From assembly GCF_030272615.1 (NCBI RefSeq), contig NC_081409.1, positions 241,884,332-241,948,331 on the forward strand: DNA of 64,000 bases, read 5' to 3'. A program made the translations under genes and the position numbers. Origin of the DNA: Cryptomeria japonica. Lineage: Eukaryota > Streptophyta > Pinopsida > Cupressales > Cupressaceae. Of the stretch, positions 21,121 through 32,278 are shown piece after piece. The notes under the pieces are model-generated. The model saw nothing but the letters and a program-made list of their open reading frames with translations. It was not told where the DNA came from and ran no database searches. Each line of letters starts with the position of its first letter. Position 1 is the stretch's first letter.

Positions 21121-21335
21121 TGTAATTGTTTTGGCTAGTTGGCAACCGAGGGGTGGTCGTTGCGGTGTGAGGGTTGACGCTCGCACCCCTCGGTATCTTT
21201 ATATACTTTGGAATGTAACTTGTAACACACAATTATGAATGGAATAACATCTCTTATACTTGTCTGATATCTATGGCGTTATTATTCTGCATTACGTGCT
21301 TTATGTTTTAAGTTATTCACCCGAGAGGGCAAACA
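21121..21335 (+). mobile_element. 5' LTR of a Ty3-type element (215 bp)
   Basis: The unit starts TGTAATTGTTTTGG and ends GGGCAAACA, followed after two bases by the primer-binding site. A TATA box TTTATATA is at 21198-21205. Upstream of it is a perfect 11-bp inverted repeat ACCGAGGGGTG (21145-21155 and 21184-21194). No second copy of this LTR lies in the window, so the element is truncated or interrupted. Confidence 0.7.
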
Positions 21336-21337
21336 TT

Positions 21338-21350
21338 TGGCGCCGCTGCC
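21338..21350 (+). other. Primer-binding site TGGCGCCGCTGCC
   Basis: This closely matches the tRNA-Asp-type site TGGCGCCGTTGCC used by plant Ty3/gypsy Athila/Tat elements, with one difference. It lies two bases from the LTR end. Confidence 0.75.
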
Positions 21351-22129
21351 TAGACGTACTCGGGAACGGAAGACGCGGATGGTGCACGGACACGATGGGC
21401 CTACCCGTTGGTGAGGTAAACCCAGAGGCTGACGACGTGCGAACATAACTTTACACAGGGGAAGACACCACAACGAGAGGATTTTCAATTCTGCTCCAGG
21501 TAGCCATCCAGACCTACGTCCGACGAGAGGCGACGAAGGCGGAAATCCCACCAAGTGCCGTGTGGACAGTGTTGGAGGTGAGCCCGGCAGTAAACCGGTT
21601 GATGAACCATCTTCCCGGTGGCAACACCGACGGTGGACCACCGTGCGGTGGACACCACCGTCGTGCGGTGGACACCGCCGCGGGTTAAAGCCGCACAAGG
21701 CTGCGCAAAGTAACAAAAAGAAATAAAAACAAGGCCGCACAGCCCCGCAAACACAAAACGTGCAACGCACGCAAGAAGTGAACCCCGCACCATGCAGCCC
21801 ACGCAAGGAAAAAAAAAAGGGAGAAGGAACGCAAGGAAAAAAGGAGCAGAAGGAAACCCACATCCACGACGCACGAAGAAAGACATGCAGCCCAGCCCTC
21901 ACAACAACAACCATGCACAACAGAAGAAGGTTGTTACGAAGGGGTCCAACGATCGTACGATTTTAACCAGAAATCAGTTATACCAGAGAGTAATGGATTC
22001 AGCGGGGAAACGAAGTTGGAAAAAACAGCTGTAGGCTTCCTCCAGTAGCAGCCAGATGGATAGCAATACCAGGGTTTTATCGTCAGGTGTACGTGTTGCA
22101 GGCAGTACCATGGATGCCAGCGCCTGACA

Positions 22130-23276
22130 GAAGCAAAAGCAGAAAGCACCACAAGCTGCCATAAGTGGGAAAAATACGTTAACACCCCAGAATATCACCT
22201 TTGAAGGCCTGAATGGGTTGGAATGCCGGAAATGGTGGCAGGACACTCCCGACAATGATCTGGTGAAGCAAAACCTCCATAAGGCAGAAGTGGAGTGGGC
22301 TATTTGGATGCCCGTGTTTCCTATCCGCAAGTACGAGGGTGCCCTACGGTTCATGGTGGACACCTTCGACAAACACACATGCACCAGTACTTTTGAATAC
22401 CTCGGGAGGGATGTTACCATATCCTTCAAAGCGGTGGACTTCACGAGAGTATTTGGCATTCCAGGCAGACAGGGCAGGAAAATAGAGTTGAAGGCTAAAA
22501 AGATGAAGCGGGAAGAGAAGGAACGGTGGATTAAATTAATCTCCAGGAACTTGACGGCAGCAGAGTTGGACAGCGTGGCTAACGCCACAAAGGGTCGAGG
22601 AATCCGTAAGACCTTTGTTGCAGAGGGCCATTGGCAGTGCATTATGGATGTCATCAAGAGCAGATTGACAGGGTCGGGTAGGGCATCGGACATCACCCTC
22701 CCTCAAATTATGCTTATGAACGGGTTGATGAATGGCGTTGTGTATGATTGGGCCGCGTTACTAGCGGAGCGCATGTATGAGTTCTTGACGATGCAACATC
22801 GCACATCCTATATGCCCCACTATGCTATAGGGTTGTTCCTGGAGGCCACGTGGGAAGTAGTGTCGGAGGCAGAGTTGGAGGTACGGCCATAGGGACCGTT
22901 GGTAGCAGGTGAGCCTCCTATCATGTATTGGAGGCACTTGGACATTGGGCACTCTTCCGCAAAGCGAAAACGGGCGGTAGATACGACATCGGCCTCAGGG
23001 GAGCCTGACAACGGGAGGGATTCCAGTAGTATAGAGGATTTAGAAGCGGAAGATGAGGAGGATGATAGCAGCAAGGCGATGGAGGAGCGGGTCCTGTTTG
23101 CCCCACCCCTGCTACCGATGGGCACACCTGTGCCATCATCTGGAGTGGGCAGCACCTTTATTCCAGCCTTTGGGCAGGGCCGCACGCCAGTTACACTTGG
23201 CCCCATCCAGCAACAGGTAGCATCACCGAGCCCGGGCCCAACCTTGGCGGCACTTACCGAGGACATTCCTTGATGA
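22130..23276 (+). pseudogene. LTR-retrotransposon internal ORF, function unknown
   Basis: An open plus-strand frame runs from about 22130 to the TGA at 23274-23276, with one in-frame TAG at 22890-22892 and no good ATG near its start. The first 225 codons are globular (CRKWWQDTPDNDLVK, FEYLGRDVTISFKAVDF, RVFGIPGRQGRK, HRTSYMPHYAIGLFLEA). The rest is acidic and low-complexity (EDLEAEDEEDDSS), then Pro-rich. It resembles the 'putative plant transposon protein' type of ORF found in non-autonomous LTR elements. I see no zinc knuckle, protease, reverse transcriptase or integrase. It follows the 5' LTR and primer site above in the same orientation. It is an ORF-bearing non-autonomous element or a degraded gag. 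Confidence 0.5.
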
Positions 23277-23486
23277 AAATTGGTTGTTAATGCAAATAAA
23301 AATTTGGTGTCCCTTCTATGGTTTCTATAAATATGCTTTGAAAACGCACTAGTTTCCTTTTTTCTGATTAAATAGTGAGATCTATTAGGGCTCTCATGAA
23401 AAACAAAATATCATACCAAGAAAAAGAGACCAACTTCCAAAAAGAACATTAACCAAACAAAGATCACTGACAATGCCCCCATCTAC
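23277..23486. other. Flank between the LTR element ORF and the 7.6-kb unit
   Basis: Non-coding, AT-rich. It is the left flank of the insertion at 23492 and was once continuous with 31121 onward. Confidence 0.5.
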
Positions 23487-23890
23487 CAACCTGTTGTGAC
23501 CATTTCACACATCGCCCCATTAGAATGGGGACCCCCTCTTTTTCGCTTTTGTTTTGCTTGTTTTTCTCTCTGCTTTTAGGGTTTTGAGTGAGTGAGTGGT
23601 CTGTCTAGGCTAGGGCTAAACCTTAGGGGTTTCTTTTGATGTTATTCAAGCTAAGTCCAGTCAAATTTTGAAAGTTGTTAAGTATCGTCCCGAAGAATTG
23701 AGACAATTGAAGTAAGGTAAGCCTTTCAGGGGAGTCAAGTAGGTCTCAGGTTAGGTCTAATAAAGGGTTTTTAGGGTAAAATCCAATTTTGACTAAGTGT
23801 TAGCATTTTTTGAAGGTGAAATTGTGTGTTCTTGCCTAGGTGAGTTTTGATCAAATTTTTTGAAGCAAGATGATCCCTGAAACAGAGAAA

Positions 23891-26012
23891 TCGCTCCTAA
23901 CCCTCCAAGAGGCCCCAGGGTGAAATTAATCCTGAGTACCATTTCTTGTTTTTGATGAACTTGCTAACTGGTTCCTGACCTTGAAAATGACCTGACTTTG
24001 CCTTGTGAAACAGTTGGAGACTTAAATTTGAAGCAGTTTGGCCAAAAGGGGTAAAATCGCTCCTGACCCTCAGTGAAGGCCCAGGGCGAAAATGTTGTTT
24101 AAGTCATATTTGTCACTGACTTTTCTAAATTGCTTTGTGCAGGGTCTTCTGGAAGGATGATTGAACGTGACTTGATGCTTTGGACGGTTTGGAGACGTGA
24201 AAGATGGTGAATTTTGGAAACTAAGGAAAAAATCGCTATGGACCCTCAGAGAGGGCCCACAGCGAGATTTTGATTTCCTTCATTTTGCAATGAAAAGAGA
24301 CCAAGTTTTGATCATAAATGGAAAATAAATGACTTTCCCCACCCGCCTGAGGAAGTTTTGGCTAGAAATGATAAAGGACCTTGTTGAAAACAAAAAAATC
24401 GCTCCTGACCCTCAGAGAGGGCCCACAGCAAGAAATCTTATAAGGGTCATTGCAAGCCTTATTTGGTCGATTTGAGAGGTCAAGAGCATGATGAAGGATA
24501 GAATGAACATAATGAGGTATCTAGACTTGATCAAAGATGATAAATTGAAGGAGTTTTGCCCAGGAAAGGAAAAATCGCTCCTGACCCTCAAAGAGGGCCC
24601 ACAGCGATTTTCTTTGTGTGCACATTTTTGGACCTTTCTTGGACATGAATTTTTATTCATAGCAAAGAACAAGATGATATCTTCCTTGGTAAAGTGATTT
24701 TTAGATGAAAAGTGAAACATTTTGGTCCAGGTAGCAAAAGTCGCTCCTGATCCTCAGAGAGGGTCCACAGCGAGATTTTCAAATATGCATTATTCTTGCA
24801 AGATCAAAGTGATTTTATGATTGGAAGGGATGAAGGAAAGCATGTTCTATTCGTTGAATATAATTTGGAGGATCAACACAAGAAGAAATCAACCCAAAAT
24901 GAAAAAGTCGCTCCTGACCCTCATTGAAGGCCCACAGCGAAAAATCGCTCGGGACCCTCAGAGAAGGCCCACAGCGAGAAACCTAAAATGGGAATTTTTC
25001 ATCCAAGTTTGAGGAAGGCTAAGGTTAGGCATGGGTTTGAAATGATGTTTGAAAAGCCTTGAAGTGAAAAGAAATCGTTGAGAATCAAAATTTTGAAGGC
25101 AATTACAAAAATCGCTACGGACCCTCAGAGAGGGCCCATAGTGATTTTCTAGTTTTCTCTCCTTGGTTTGAAGAATTGAGATAAAATCTTGCTTGGACAG
25201 GAGGAGAACGTGATGTGTTATGCCTTGGAGGTGATTTGAAGATTAAAAGATAAAGGAATTTGCCTAAAACCCAAAAATCGCTCCTGACCCTCACTGAAGG
25301 CCCACAGCGAGATTTTCAAAAAAGGCATGTTTTCTTCAAAATGGTGCTAAGGCAAGGTTAGGACAAGGAGAAAAGACCTCCAAGAACAGGATGAATATTA
25401 TTTTGCCTTTGAAACTTGAGGATTTTGGTCAAAAAATAAAAAATCGCTCCTGACCCTCAGAGAGGGCCCACAGGGAAAAATCGCTCCGGACCCTCAGAGA
25501 GGGCCCATAGCGATATTGTTGAAAATCCTCGTTATACCTTGCAACAACAAAGCGAATTTGGTTGGAGTGGATTAAGGGAAGGCATTGCCAAATGATGAAT
25601 GAAGTTTTAATGAAAAATGATGAAGAATCAAGCCTAAATTGCAAAAATCGCTCCTGACCCTCAGAGAGGGCCCACAACGAGAAACTTCAAAATCACACCT
25701 TTTCTCCAAAATTGGATTGAGCTAAGTTTACAATTCAGTGAAAGGACCTAGTTGAAATGTCTTGAAGAAATTTTTGAGGTGGAAAAGTGCTAAATTTGAA
25801 CAAAAAATGAAAAATTGCTCCTAACCCTCAGTGAAGGTCCAGGGCGAAATTGACAATTCCACCTATTTTCCTCATGAAAAATGTCAAATTTGAAGTGCAA
25901 CATGTTAACTGGATATCGATTTACCCTCCAGGAGATTTTCACGTCAAGATGTGAAATATTCAAGGCTAAAATTCAAAAATCACTCCCGACCCTCAGAGAG
26001 GGTCCAGGGTGA
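23891..26012 (+). repeat. Fifteen phased 33-nt hairpin motifs
   Basis: A 33-nt motif has the form TCGCT-CCTGA-CCCTC-AGA-GAGGG-CCCAC-AGCGA. Outer (TCGCT/AGCGA) and inner (CCCTC/GAGGG) arms can pair. It starts at 23891, 24057, 24233, 24399, 24575, 24741, 24908, 24945, 25112, 25278, 25444, 25481, 25648, 25815 and 25980. Every copy is exactly 33 nt long. Steps are 165-167 or 176 bp, with two doubled copies 37 bp apart. The roughly 133-bp spacers are far less alike. Several changes keep pairing (the last copy has TCACT with GGTGA). The array lies upstream of the TATA box at 26361. Confidence 0.9.
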
Positions 26013-26360
26013 AATCCTCAAGAAGTTTCATTAAGCCTTGTTTTAAAAATTAATATTCTCCAAATTGCATTAGATCGCCAAAATTGCTAATTTTGAGGCA
26101 TTTGAAAAAAATAAAATTAAATTGGCATTAAATAAAAGACATTTTGGCATTTAATAAATTAATTTTAAGCCTTAAAAAATCGAACTTCTATCTTGGAGGC
26201 ATTTAAAATTAATCTTTATTAAATTAAAATTAAATATAAAGCGCTCAAGGCCTTATTTTCATTTATTTTGCCAAGGCGGCCCCTCTTTTTTGGAATTTTA
26301 TTTATTTTTTAAACCTCTTTTTGCCAAGTCGGCCTAGAGGGAGCAAAGGGGTGAGCACTC

Positions 26361-26367
26361 TATATAT
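26361..26367 (+). promoter_or_regulatory. TATA box upstream of the ORF in the 7.6-kb unit
   Basis: TATATAT in a GAGCACTC-TATATATGGGAGG context lies 470 bp before the ORF start and just after the hairpin array. The leader to 26834 contains GTAG/GTGTC sequences that could hold an intron, but no splice pair is certain. Confidence 0.6.
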
Positions 26368-26833
26368 GGGAGGTGTTTTTTCACAATTCAAATCATTCAA
26401 TCATTGCTTCAAGTGCGAATTTGGAAAGCTAATTGAAGGTGCGAAATCTGGTTTGCTTGGAGCGATTTTCTTTCAAGTGTTGGAGGCTAGAAGGAAGCGG
26501 AGTTGATTCTTTTGAAGGCTAAAGGAGGCGCATTTTATTCAAGGGAGAGCTTTGATCTACATTTTGCTTAGCGAAATTCATCTATTTTTGCCTCATTTCT
26601 TAGAGTTTAATACTCAAGAGGAGGTATGGCGAAATCATCTTGACACCATTGTTGAAGATTTGAATTTTGAACTTTTGTTTTGAAAATTCTAAGTTTGGCA
26701 TAGTTAATTAGGAAATGATAACTCAAGATTTATCATGAAGTTTCCTAATTAAAATCTTAAATCTTCCTTTCTACTCTATATTTCTACGCTTCAAGATATA
26801 TTACTAATTGTGAAATGTTGTGTAGGTGTCAAG

Positions 26834-29800
26834 ATGGCGACTCCAAAGGCGGGAGCATCTACTAGTCGCCCGGCTCTCATGAAGGAAGATCAGAAGAACG
26901 AAGAATTGGAGACCAGGATCGTGTCCAAATGGAGTAATATCGGAGATACGAACTTGGGAAACTTCAGTGTGAAGAAGTTTCGAGAGGTCCCCTACATTGG
27001 CAAGCCATCACCTATTGCGAAGGAGATAATTGAAAGTGGCATCATCAAGGCGGCCGGTTTCCCCCCAGCAGTCCAATGTCATGAGCTGATGATCGAGTGT
27101 GCCCGCCATTATGACTCACAATCAAGATCGATCGTATCCAAGGAAGGAAACACTTTAGCTTACCTTTCAGAGGAGGCTATAAGCGAAGCTCTTCATCTTC
27201 CAGAGCATAAAGATATGGTTTACAAAAGCCTAGAAGGAGCCAGGTCAATGTATGAAGATGATCCCGACACTTGCCTGAATCTCATCAACAAGAATTGGTT
27301 GCTCAAAAGTCATCCTCGCCTGAACAAGATTCCCAATACACCGCATAGGATTGATTTCAGGAGGAGTACAGAGATTTGATAACTTTGCTCAATCGAGTTA
27401 TGGGGGCTCCTCAAGCCTTCTACTTTGAGAAATGGATGTTCTACTTCATTCAAGTGATTGTCGAAGGGAAAGGAACAATTCATTGGGCCAGAATTATTAG
27501 CAATAGCCTGGATGTGTAGTTGAGAAGACTAAGGCCTACCAAGTCGTTCCACATGAGCTCATATGTCATATATGCCTTGATCAGGAGTTTTGAGTATGCA
27601 GGGCTACCTCACAGAGGAGTGATCGGAAGAGGACCCGGAGAAGTGAGAGTTTGTGACTCTTATGTTCATTTGCATCATCCACCTGGAAGTGACTACAAGT
27701 TAGTCAATGATACCTTCACGATGAACATCACTAGGATATTGCAAGGCGGGATTCACAATCGACTATCTCTGGATGCACAAGAGCTTGTGAAGAGGTATGG
27801 TGCATGGTTCATCCAGTTTCAAAAGTTTACATATATCAGAGTTCAGGGGTGTCCTTCACCTCCCTACATGTTGCCGAGGTATCCGATAGACAGGATAGTG
27901 CTACTTGAGGTAACCAGGCAGTTGGTAGCTTGTGCAAAGGTATCTAGACACAAGCATGGAAATGGAATTCCCGTACCTATCATATTGGGGAATTCAATTG
28001 AGGTATGTCCTAATACTCAGGCTTCAGAGGATGCAGAGAAGGAATTAGCCTTGATTCATTCACCTTCTTTGCCCCGAGGGAGAATTTTGATCCTTATGGT
28101 TATATGGAGGAGACAATTGCTAGGAAGTACGAACATGAGTTTCAGGTGGAAGACTTTTGGATGAATCTCTCAAGTGATTTAGAAGTGAAAAGAAAGATGC
28201 ATTCCAGATTACCCTTAGATTTCATTAGGAAATGCAAAGTTTACAAAGTAGCCAATCAAGCTCAGGACAATGGCAGACATCTCCAGTCATCCTATGACAA
28301 AGAATATAAGAGAGTGAAGATAGATTGGAGCGAGCCTGAGATTTTGGACTTGAGAGCTTTGATGGCTCCAGTTTTGTCATATACTCGCAGATGGGTGGAT
28401 GTACAACATCAGAAGTTAAGAGAACAAAACGTACCAATGACTTTTACTTTGGAGGAAAGACCAGAAGAAGGAGGAGCAAGCGTAAGTGAAGACAATTCTC
28501 ATCCTAGAGGCGCAAAGAGGAAAGAAAGACCTGAGAAAAGAGAATCCTCCAAGAAGAAGCAAGAGGCCAATCGAGATCGCCCATCAGGCACATCTTCTCG
28601 ACATGGAAAGAAGGCAAGTCAAGCTGAAGGTCAAGAGAAGATAGTACCTGAGATTGATGAATCTATGGAATCCATGGTACAAAATGATAAGCCAGAGAAG
28701 GGACAAACACCTCAACATTCATCAAGTCAACCTCTACAAATTGATGAGCTACAAGAGGATCAGGGAAATGATGATGAAGCGACATCTCCTCTCCGAGAAG
28801 ATGAACCACTACCTAAAGAAATACAAGTGAGAGAGACAAGATCTGCCATTCCAGATTGGTTGAAAGAGAGACTGACAAGGGTGATTGTGATTGAAGAAGA
28901 AGAAGATGTGATTGACTTAGAGAGCCTTATAGGAAATTCTCAAGAAGTAACGGAGAAGAAGAAAGCCACCAAGATGTCCAAGGTGATCAAGGATGAGACA
29001 AGATCCAGGAAATTGCAGATAGCTACGCCAGTGGTGGACAAGTATGAAGGTGAAATTCTCGCAAATGAGTATGATGTAGAAACATTTGAGCTTGGTCCAC
29101 TCACTTCTGAACAGGCGATGGATGAGGCAACCGATTCATTTGAAGTACTTAAGGGAAAACTTAAAGAAGAAATAGAAAAGAATAGGAAGCTTGAGAGAGA
29201 GGTCGGTGCTTGGAGAGGCTATTTTAGTCATCTCAATCAACCCTTGAGACGTTAGGATCAAGCAGTATCTCCTGTGCAAGCACTTCCTCTAGAATCGGTT
29301 GGCGAAGCAGAAAGAGTCAAGAGCTTGGTTCAGCTTATGAGCTCTTGGATTGACAAATCCCACACGGTAGCTGTTGAATTTGCAACAAGAATGATGAAGA
29401 CAATCCATCGAGCTATCCAAGTCCTTGAGATTGTCCACAATCTAATGATAATTGTAGCCGCTTTCGCTCACACTAGAGATGTTATCATTCCTGTCCTGCA
29501 AGTAATCAGGCAAACACCAAGGAAGATCCTAGCACAAGAAAAGATAATGGATGGAGGAGCTCATAACCTACTTCAGTGATCAACTCTACTCCAGATGAAA
29601 GAGGTTCTTTTCGAAGACATCAGCACCAAATGCAATCAAGTTGAAGGCATCATCCATCCAATTCAAGATAAGGTGTTTGAAGTGTTGTGTACCGTTCTTG
29701 GCAGGCGGATCGAAGTTGAGACGGATGTGGACCTCCAAGAGTTGGAAGAGAGAGTCAAGGTCATCTTTTGCAAAGATGAGAATGTCATCACAGATGAGCA

Positions 29801-30035
29801 ACGGGATCTAATGTTCACTACTATGCTTCTGATTGAGAAGATCAAAGAACTCGAACCTGGATGGGAAGCGGCTCTTCTCACTGCCTTTGATCAGGTTATC
29901 CACTTGGAGGAACGAATGAAGAATCTTCTTGAGATTCCCATTGTTGAGATTGAAGGAATTGTGTCCAGATTCGTTGCATATGCTAAGAAAGAGCATTGGA
30001 AAGGGAACAAGGTTCTAGAAGAGAGGTTGTTATAG
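26834..30035 (+). pseudogene. Large repeat-encoded ORF (about 1,050 codons), broken
   Basis: The start ATG at 26834 gives MATPKAGASTSRPALMKED. The frame continues to about 27358, where one base is missing. The next frame has a TAG at 27517-27519 and runs to about 28060, where another shift occurs. The third frame runs to 30035 with a TAG at 29253-29255 and a TGA at 29577-29579. The N-terminal 400 residues are globular (RHYDSQSRSIVSKEG, AYLSEEAISEALHLPEHK, RSFEYAGLPHRGVIGRGPGE, QGCPSPPYMLPRYP). The middle is charged (KKKQEANRDRP, EEEEDVIDLE). The C-terminus is helical and Leu/Glu-rich (DLQELEERVKV, IEKIKELEPGWE). No gag, pol or transposase motif is recognised. Breaks are few for its length, so it was intact until fairly recently. 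Function unknown. Confidence 0.65.
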
Positions 30036-31115
30036 GATGATGTGGCATCTTAATTATCATTGGTCTATGTTTCCTTGACTTTTGTGCCAATTAAATATTT
30101 GGCTATGCATTTAATAATGTTCATCTAAAAAGGGAACTTTTTGTAACAAACCCTAATTAGGGTTTAGGTGTCAGAATCTCAGCCGTTGATCTTCTTTTGA
30201 TCTGGGCCGTTCGTTGTAATTGAGGATGCTATATATACCCTCACTCATTTTCATTTTGTCAATTAGAAGATGAGATCAAATTAGAAATTAGATTAGAAAT
30301 GAGATTAGTGATTAGGGATTAGAAGAGCTTTGGAGAGAAGAAAGTTATTTTGTAGCAAGATTGAGTAGTGAAGAAAGAATTTCGAACAATTGTTGTCTAT
30401 TTTGGATTTAAGATCAATAAAATATTGAAGTTATGGTGTTTTATTGCAATTCTTGTGGCTATCTTCATGGTTGTTTACTTTCTTGAATCATTCTCAGTTG
30501 AAGTAGTATTTAAGTTTGAAGGACTAAGTGTTGTGCTTGATCTTTGGTGAGATTCACGTTCCAAACCACTAGCTTCTTACTGATTGTAAGGACGCCTTGT
30601 GTGGTCAACTGGAGATATTGAGATTGCTTGAACCTTCAATCGTTATTGAAATATTGATATGTATCTTTATGGTAGTATCTATAATTCTTGATGATTGGAA
30701 AACCATTAATCACCTTAGAAGATCGCATCAATTCCAGTAGAGTTGTAATCCCTTGGCAATACTGAAATTGGTAGAATCTTACCAAGTCTAGCTTACATTG
30801 AGCCATTCTTAGGATTAGATTAGAATTCATCTCTTGAAAACCCTATCTTTTGCTATTTTTTGAGAACCTGTTTGCATTTAGGAAAATCCTGTTCCTGCAG
30901 ATCGAGAATACGTAAGGCCCCTTGAAGAAACAACATTCACAACGACCATTGGTGCTTATCCACACGTAGAGATCCTACAACGAAGAACCTTGAAGTCACC
31001 CTGATCGATCCTTTTCGCGATATCTTCAGCATTCAGAGACTTTATTCAAGAGAGGATAAGGTACCATTTGGGTATTTTATTCTGTGTTTGGTTGTGTACA
31101 AAATACACGTCAACA
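30036..31115 (+). promoter_or_regulatory. 3' part of the 7.6-kb unit with TATA at 30230
   Basis: Non-coding. TATATATA lies at 30230-30237, preceded by CAGCCGTTGATC and followed by a purine-rich leader (AATTAGAAATTAGATTAG). The unit ends GGTTGTGTACAAAATACACG-TCAACA. The layout of promoter, then transcribed leader, then CA end matches the U3-R-U5 part of a plant LTR on the plus strand. Confidence 0.55.
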
Positions 31116-31120
31116 CAACC

Positions 31121-31844
31121 CTAAACCCAAAAGGACCATCCCAGCTAGTCACTTGTTGCACTGCCACCTCTTATTTCCCAACTGAATTGAAGCCAACCCC
31201 ATTATCCTTGCAAGGCACATCAAGAGTGGGGAACTTTACACTGTGAAGCACCTCCTCCCATGGTTTGGCTCTCATTAGTGTCCCATAAACAAAAGCTGAC
31301 ATGGTGAAAGCACTAGACATCTGCAGATTCCCTTGAGAATATGTCACCATAAGGCTCTTCACCACTGCTTACATTAGAGTAGAATGCTTTTAATTCCTAA
31401 GTCTCCTTTTAAATTGTAAGCATTTAATTCTCAGCTAATTTGACATCCACCAAAATCGCTGCCAAAGATGGATCCTCCTCCTTATCCTCATCCTCCTTCC
31501 ACTCCTCCATAACCAGATCAAAAACAACAAAATGCTTTGGGAGAAGAAGCCGCAACAACCACGTTGTTGCCTCTGCTAACGGCACAGCTGAAGCTAGTTT
31601 TTGCACAAAATCCACCCTAATGGATGCCTGTGACCTCAAAGGACTAGACTCACCCACCCCATCATCCCCCAACATAGGCTTTCATGAACCCAAGCGCAAT
31701 TACATCCTTGTAGTGGAAAATCGCTTCCAGACAACAATTGAATACTTTGCCACGCAAGTAAAGATCACAAGGCCATGAAGAACCACCATGTTTTGCTACC
31801 AAAACACAAACTCATACCAAGAGAATGCCACCAAAGCCGACCTT
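31121..31844. other. Flanking DNA, unassigned
   Basis: This is target DNA of both the 7.6-kb unit and LTR-D. A minus-strand reading contains short protein-like pieces (AFVYGTLMRAKPWEEVLHSV at about 31240-31300; VVFDLVMEEWKEDEDKEEDP at about 31470-31530). These could be LINE or retrotransposon coding remnants, but I cannot name the family. Confidence 0.35.
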
Positions 31845-32278
31845 CACTGTGTGATGTCCCCAAACTGAACCTCTTCAAGTATTGTTGATATTGAGAAAGC
31901 TCCTTGTATTATCTTTATAATGAAGCTGATGCAATTGAAACCAAATGATTTGAGGACAATTTATTAATATTGATCAAGATTATTATCACATTGATCAGCA
32001 TAACCAATAAGGGTTTCATATTCAAACAGTATGATTATATAAGGAGATCATTTCTTCATTACAGTTTGTCATTGAATCCAACTAGTGACAAGTCTACCAA
32101 GGGCGATACGTACTATCAAAGAAGTCTGTATCTCTGTCAGGATCAGTAAATGCCAGTTAGCCACTATCAATCATGTGTAAATCCATATCAGCATCACAAT
32201 CATAATATGGGTATCACTCATAAGTGTACTTATCATAATCGATCATTCATCCTTATCGTTGTGCAATATGGTTAAGAA

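Larger units (their letters stand above)
23492..31115 (+). mobile_element. 7.6-kb LTR-like unit with internal ORF; TSD CAACC
   Basis: The unit begins TGTTGTGACC and ends CACGTCAACA, giving TGTTG/CAACA ends typical of an LTR. It is bounded by the identical 5-mer CAACC at 23487-23491 and 31116-31120. No stretch of its start recurs near its end, so it is not a normal element with two LTRs. It looks like one giant solo LTR. In order it holds a 33-nt hairpin array (23.9-26.0 kb), a TATA box at 26361, a broken reading frame of about 1,050 codons (26834-30035), a second TATA box at 30230 and 880 bp to the end. In the solo-LTR model the second TATA marks the normal U3/R boundary and the ORF lies inside U3. 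The alternative is a heavily deleted composite whose outer ends match by chance. Confidence 0.65.

Noticed and set aside
21282-21920. A 212-codon minus-strand ORF, Cys/Phe/Leu-rich
   Set aside because: It runs against the LTR, primer site and downstream ORF. It lies across the leader of the element and has low-complexity composition with no family match.
22899-23273. A separate 124-codon gene
   Set aside because: It is in the same frame as the preceding ORF after a single TAG, so it is better read as the tail of one broken ORF.
23891-26012. CRISPR-like appearance of the regularly spaced 33-nt repeats
   Set aside because: The spacers are about 133 bp and the host is a plant. No cas genes are present and the motifs vary between copies.
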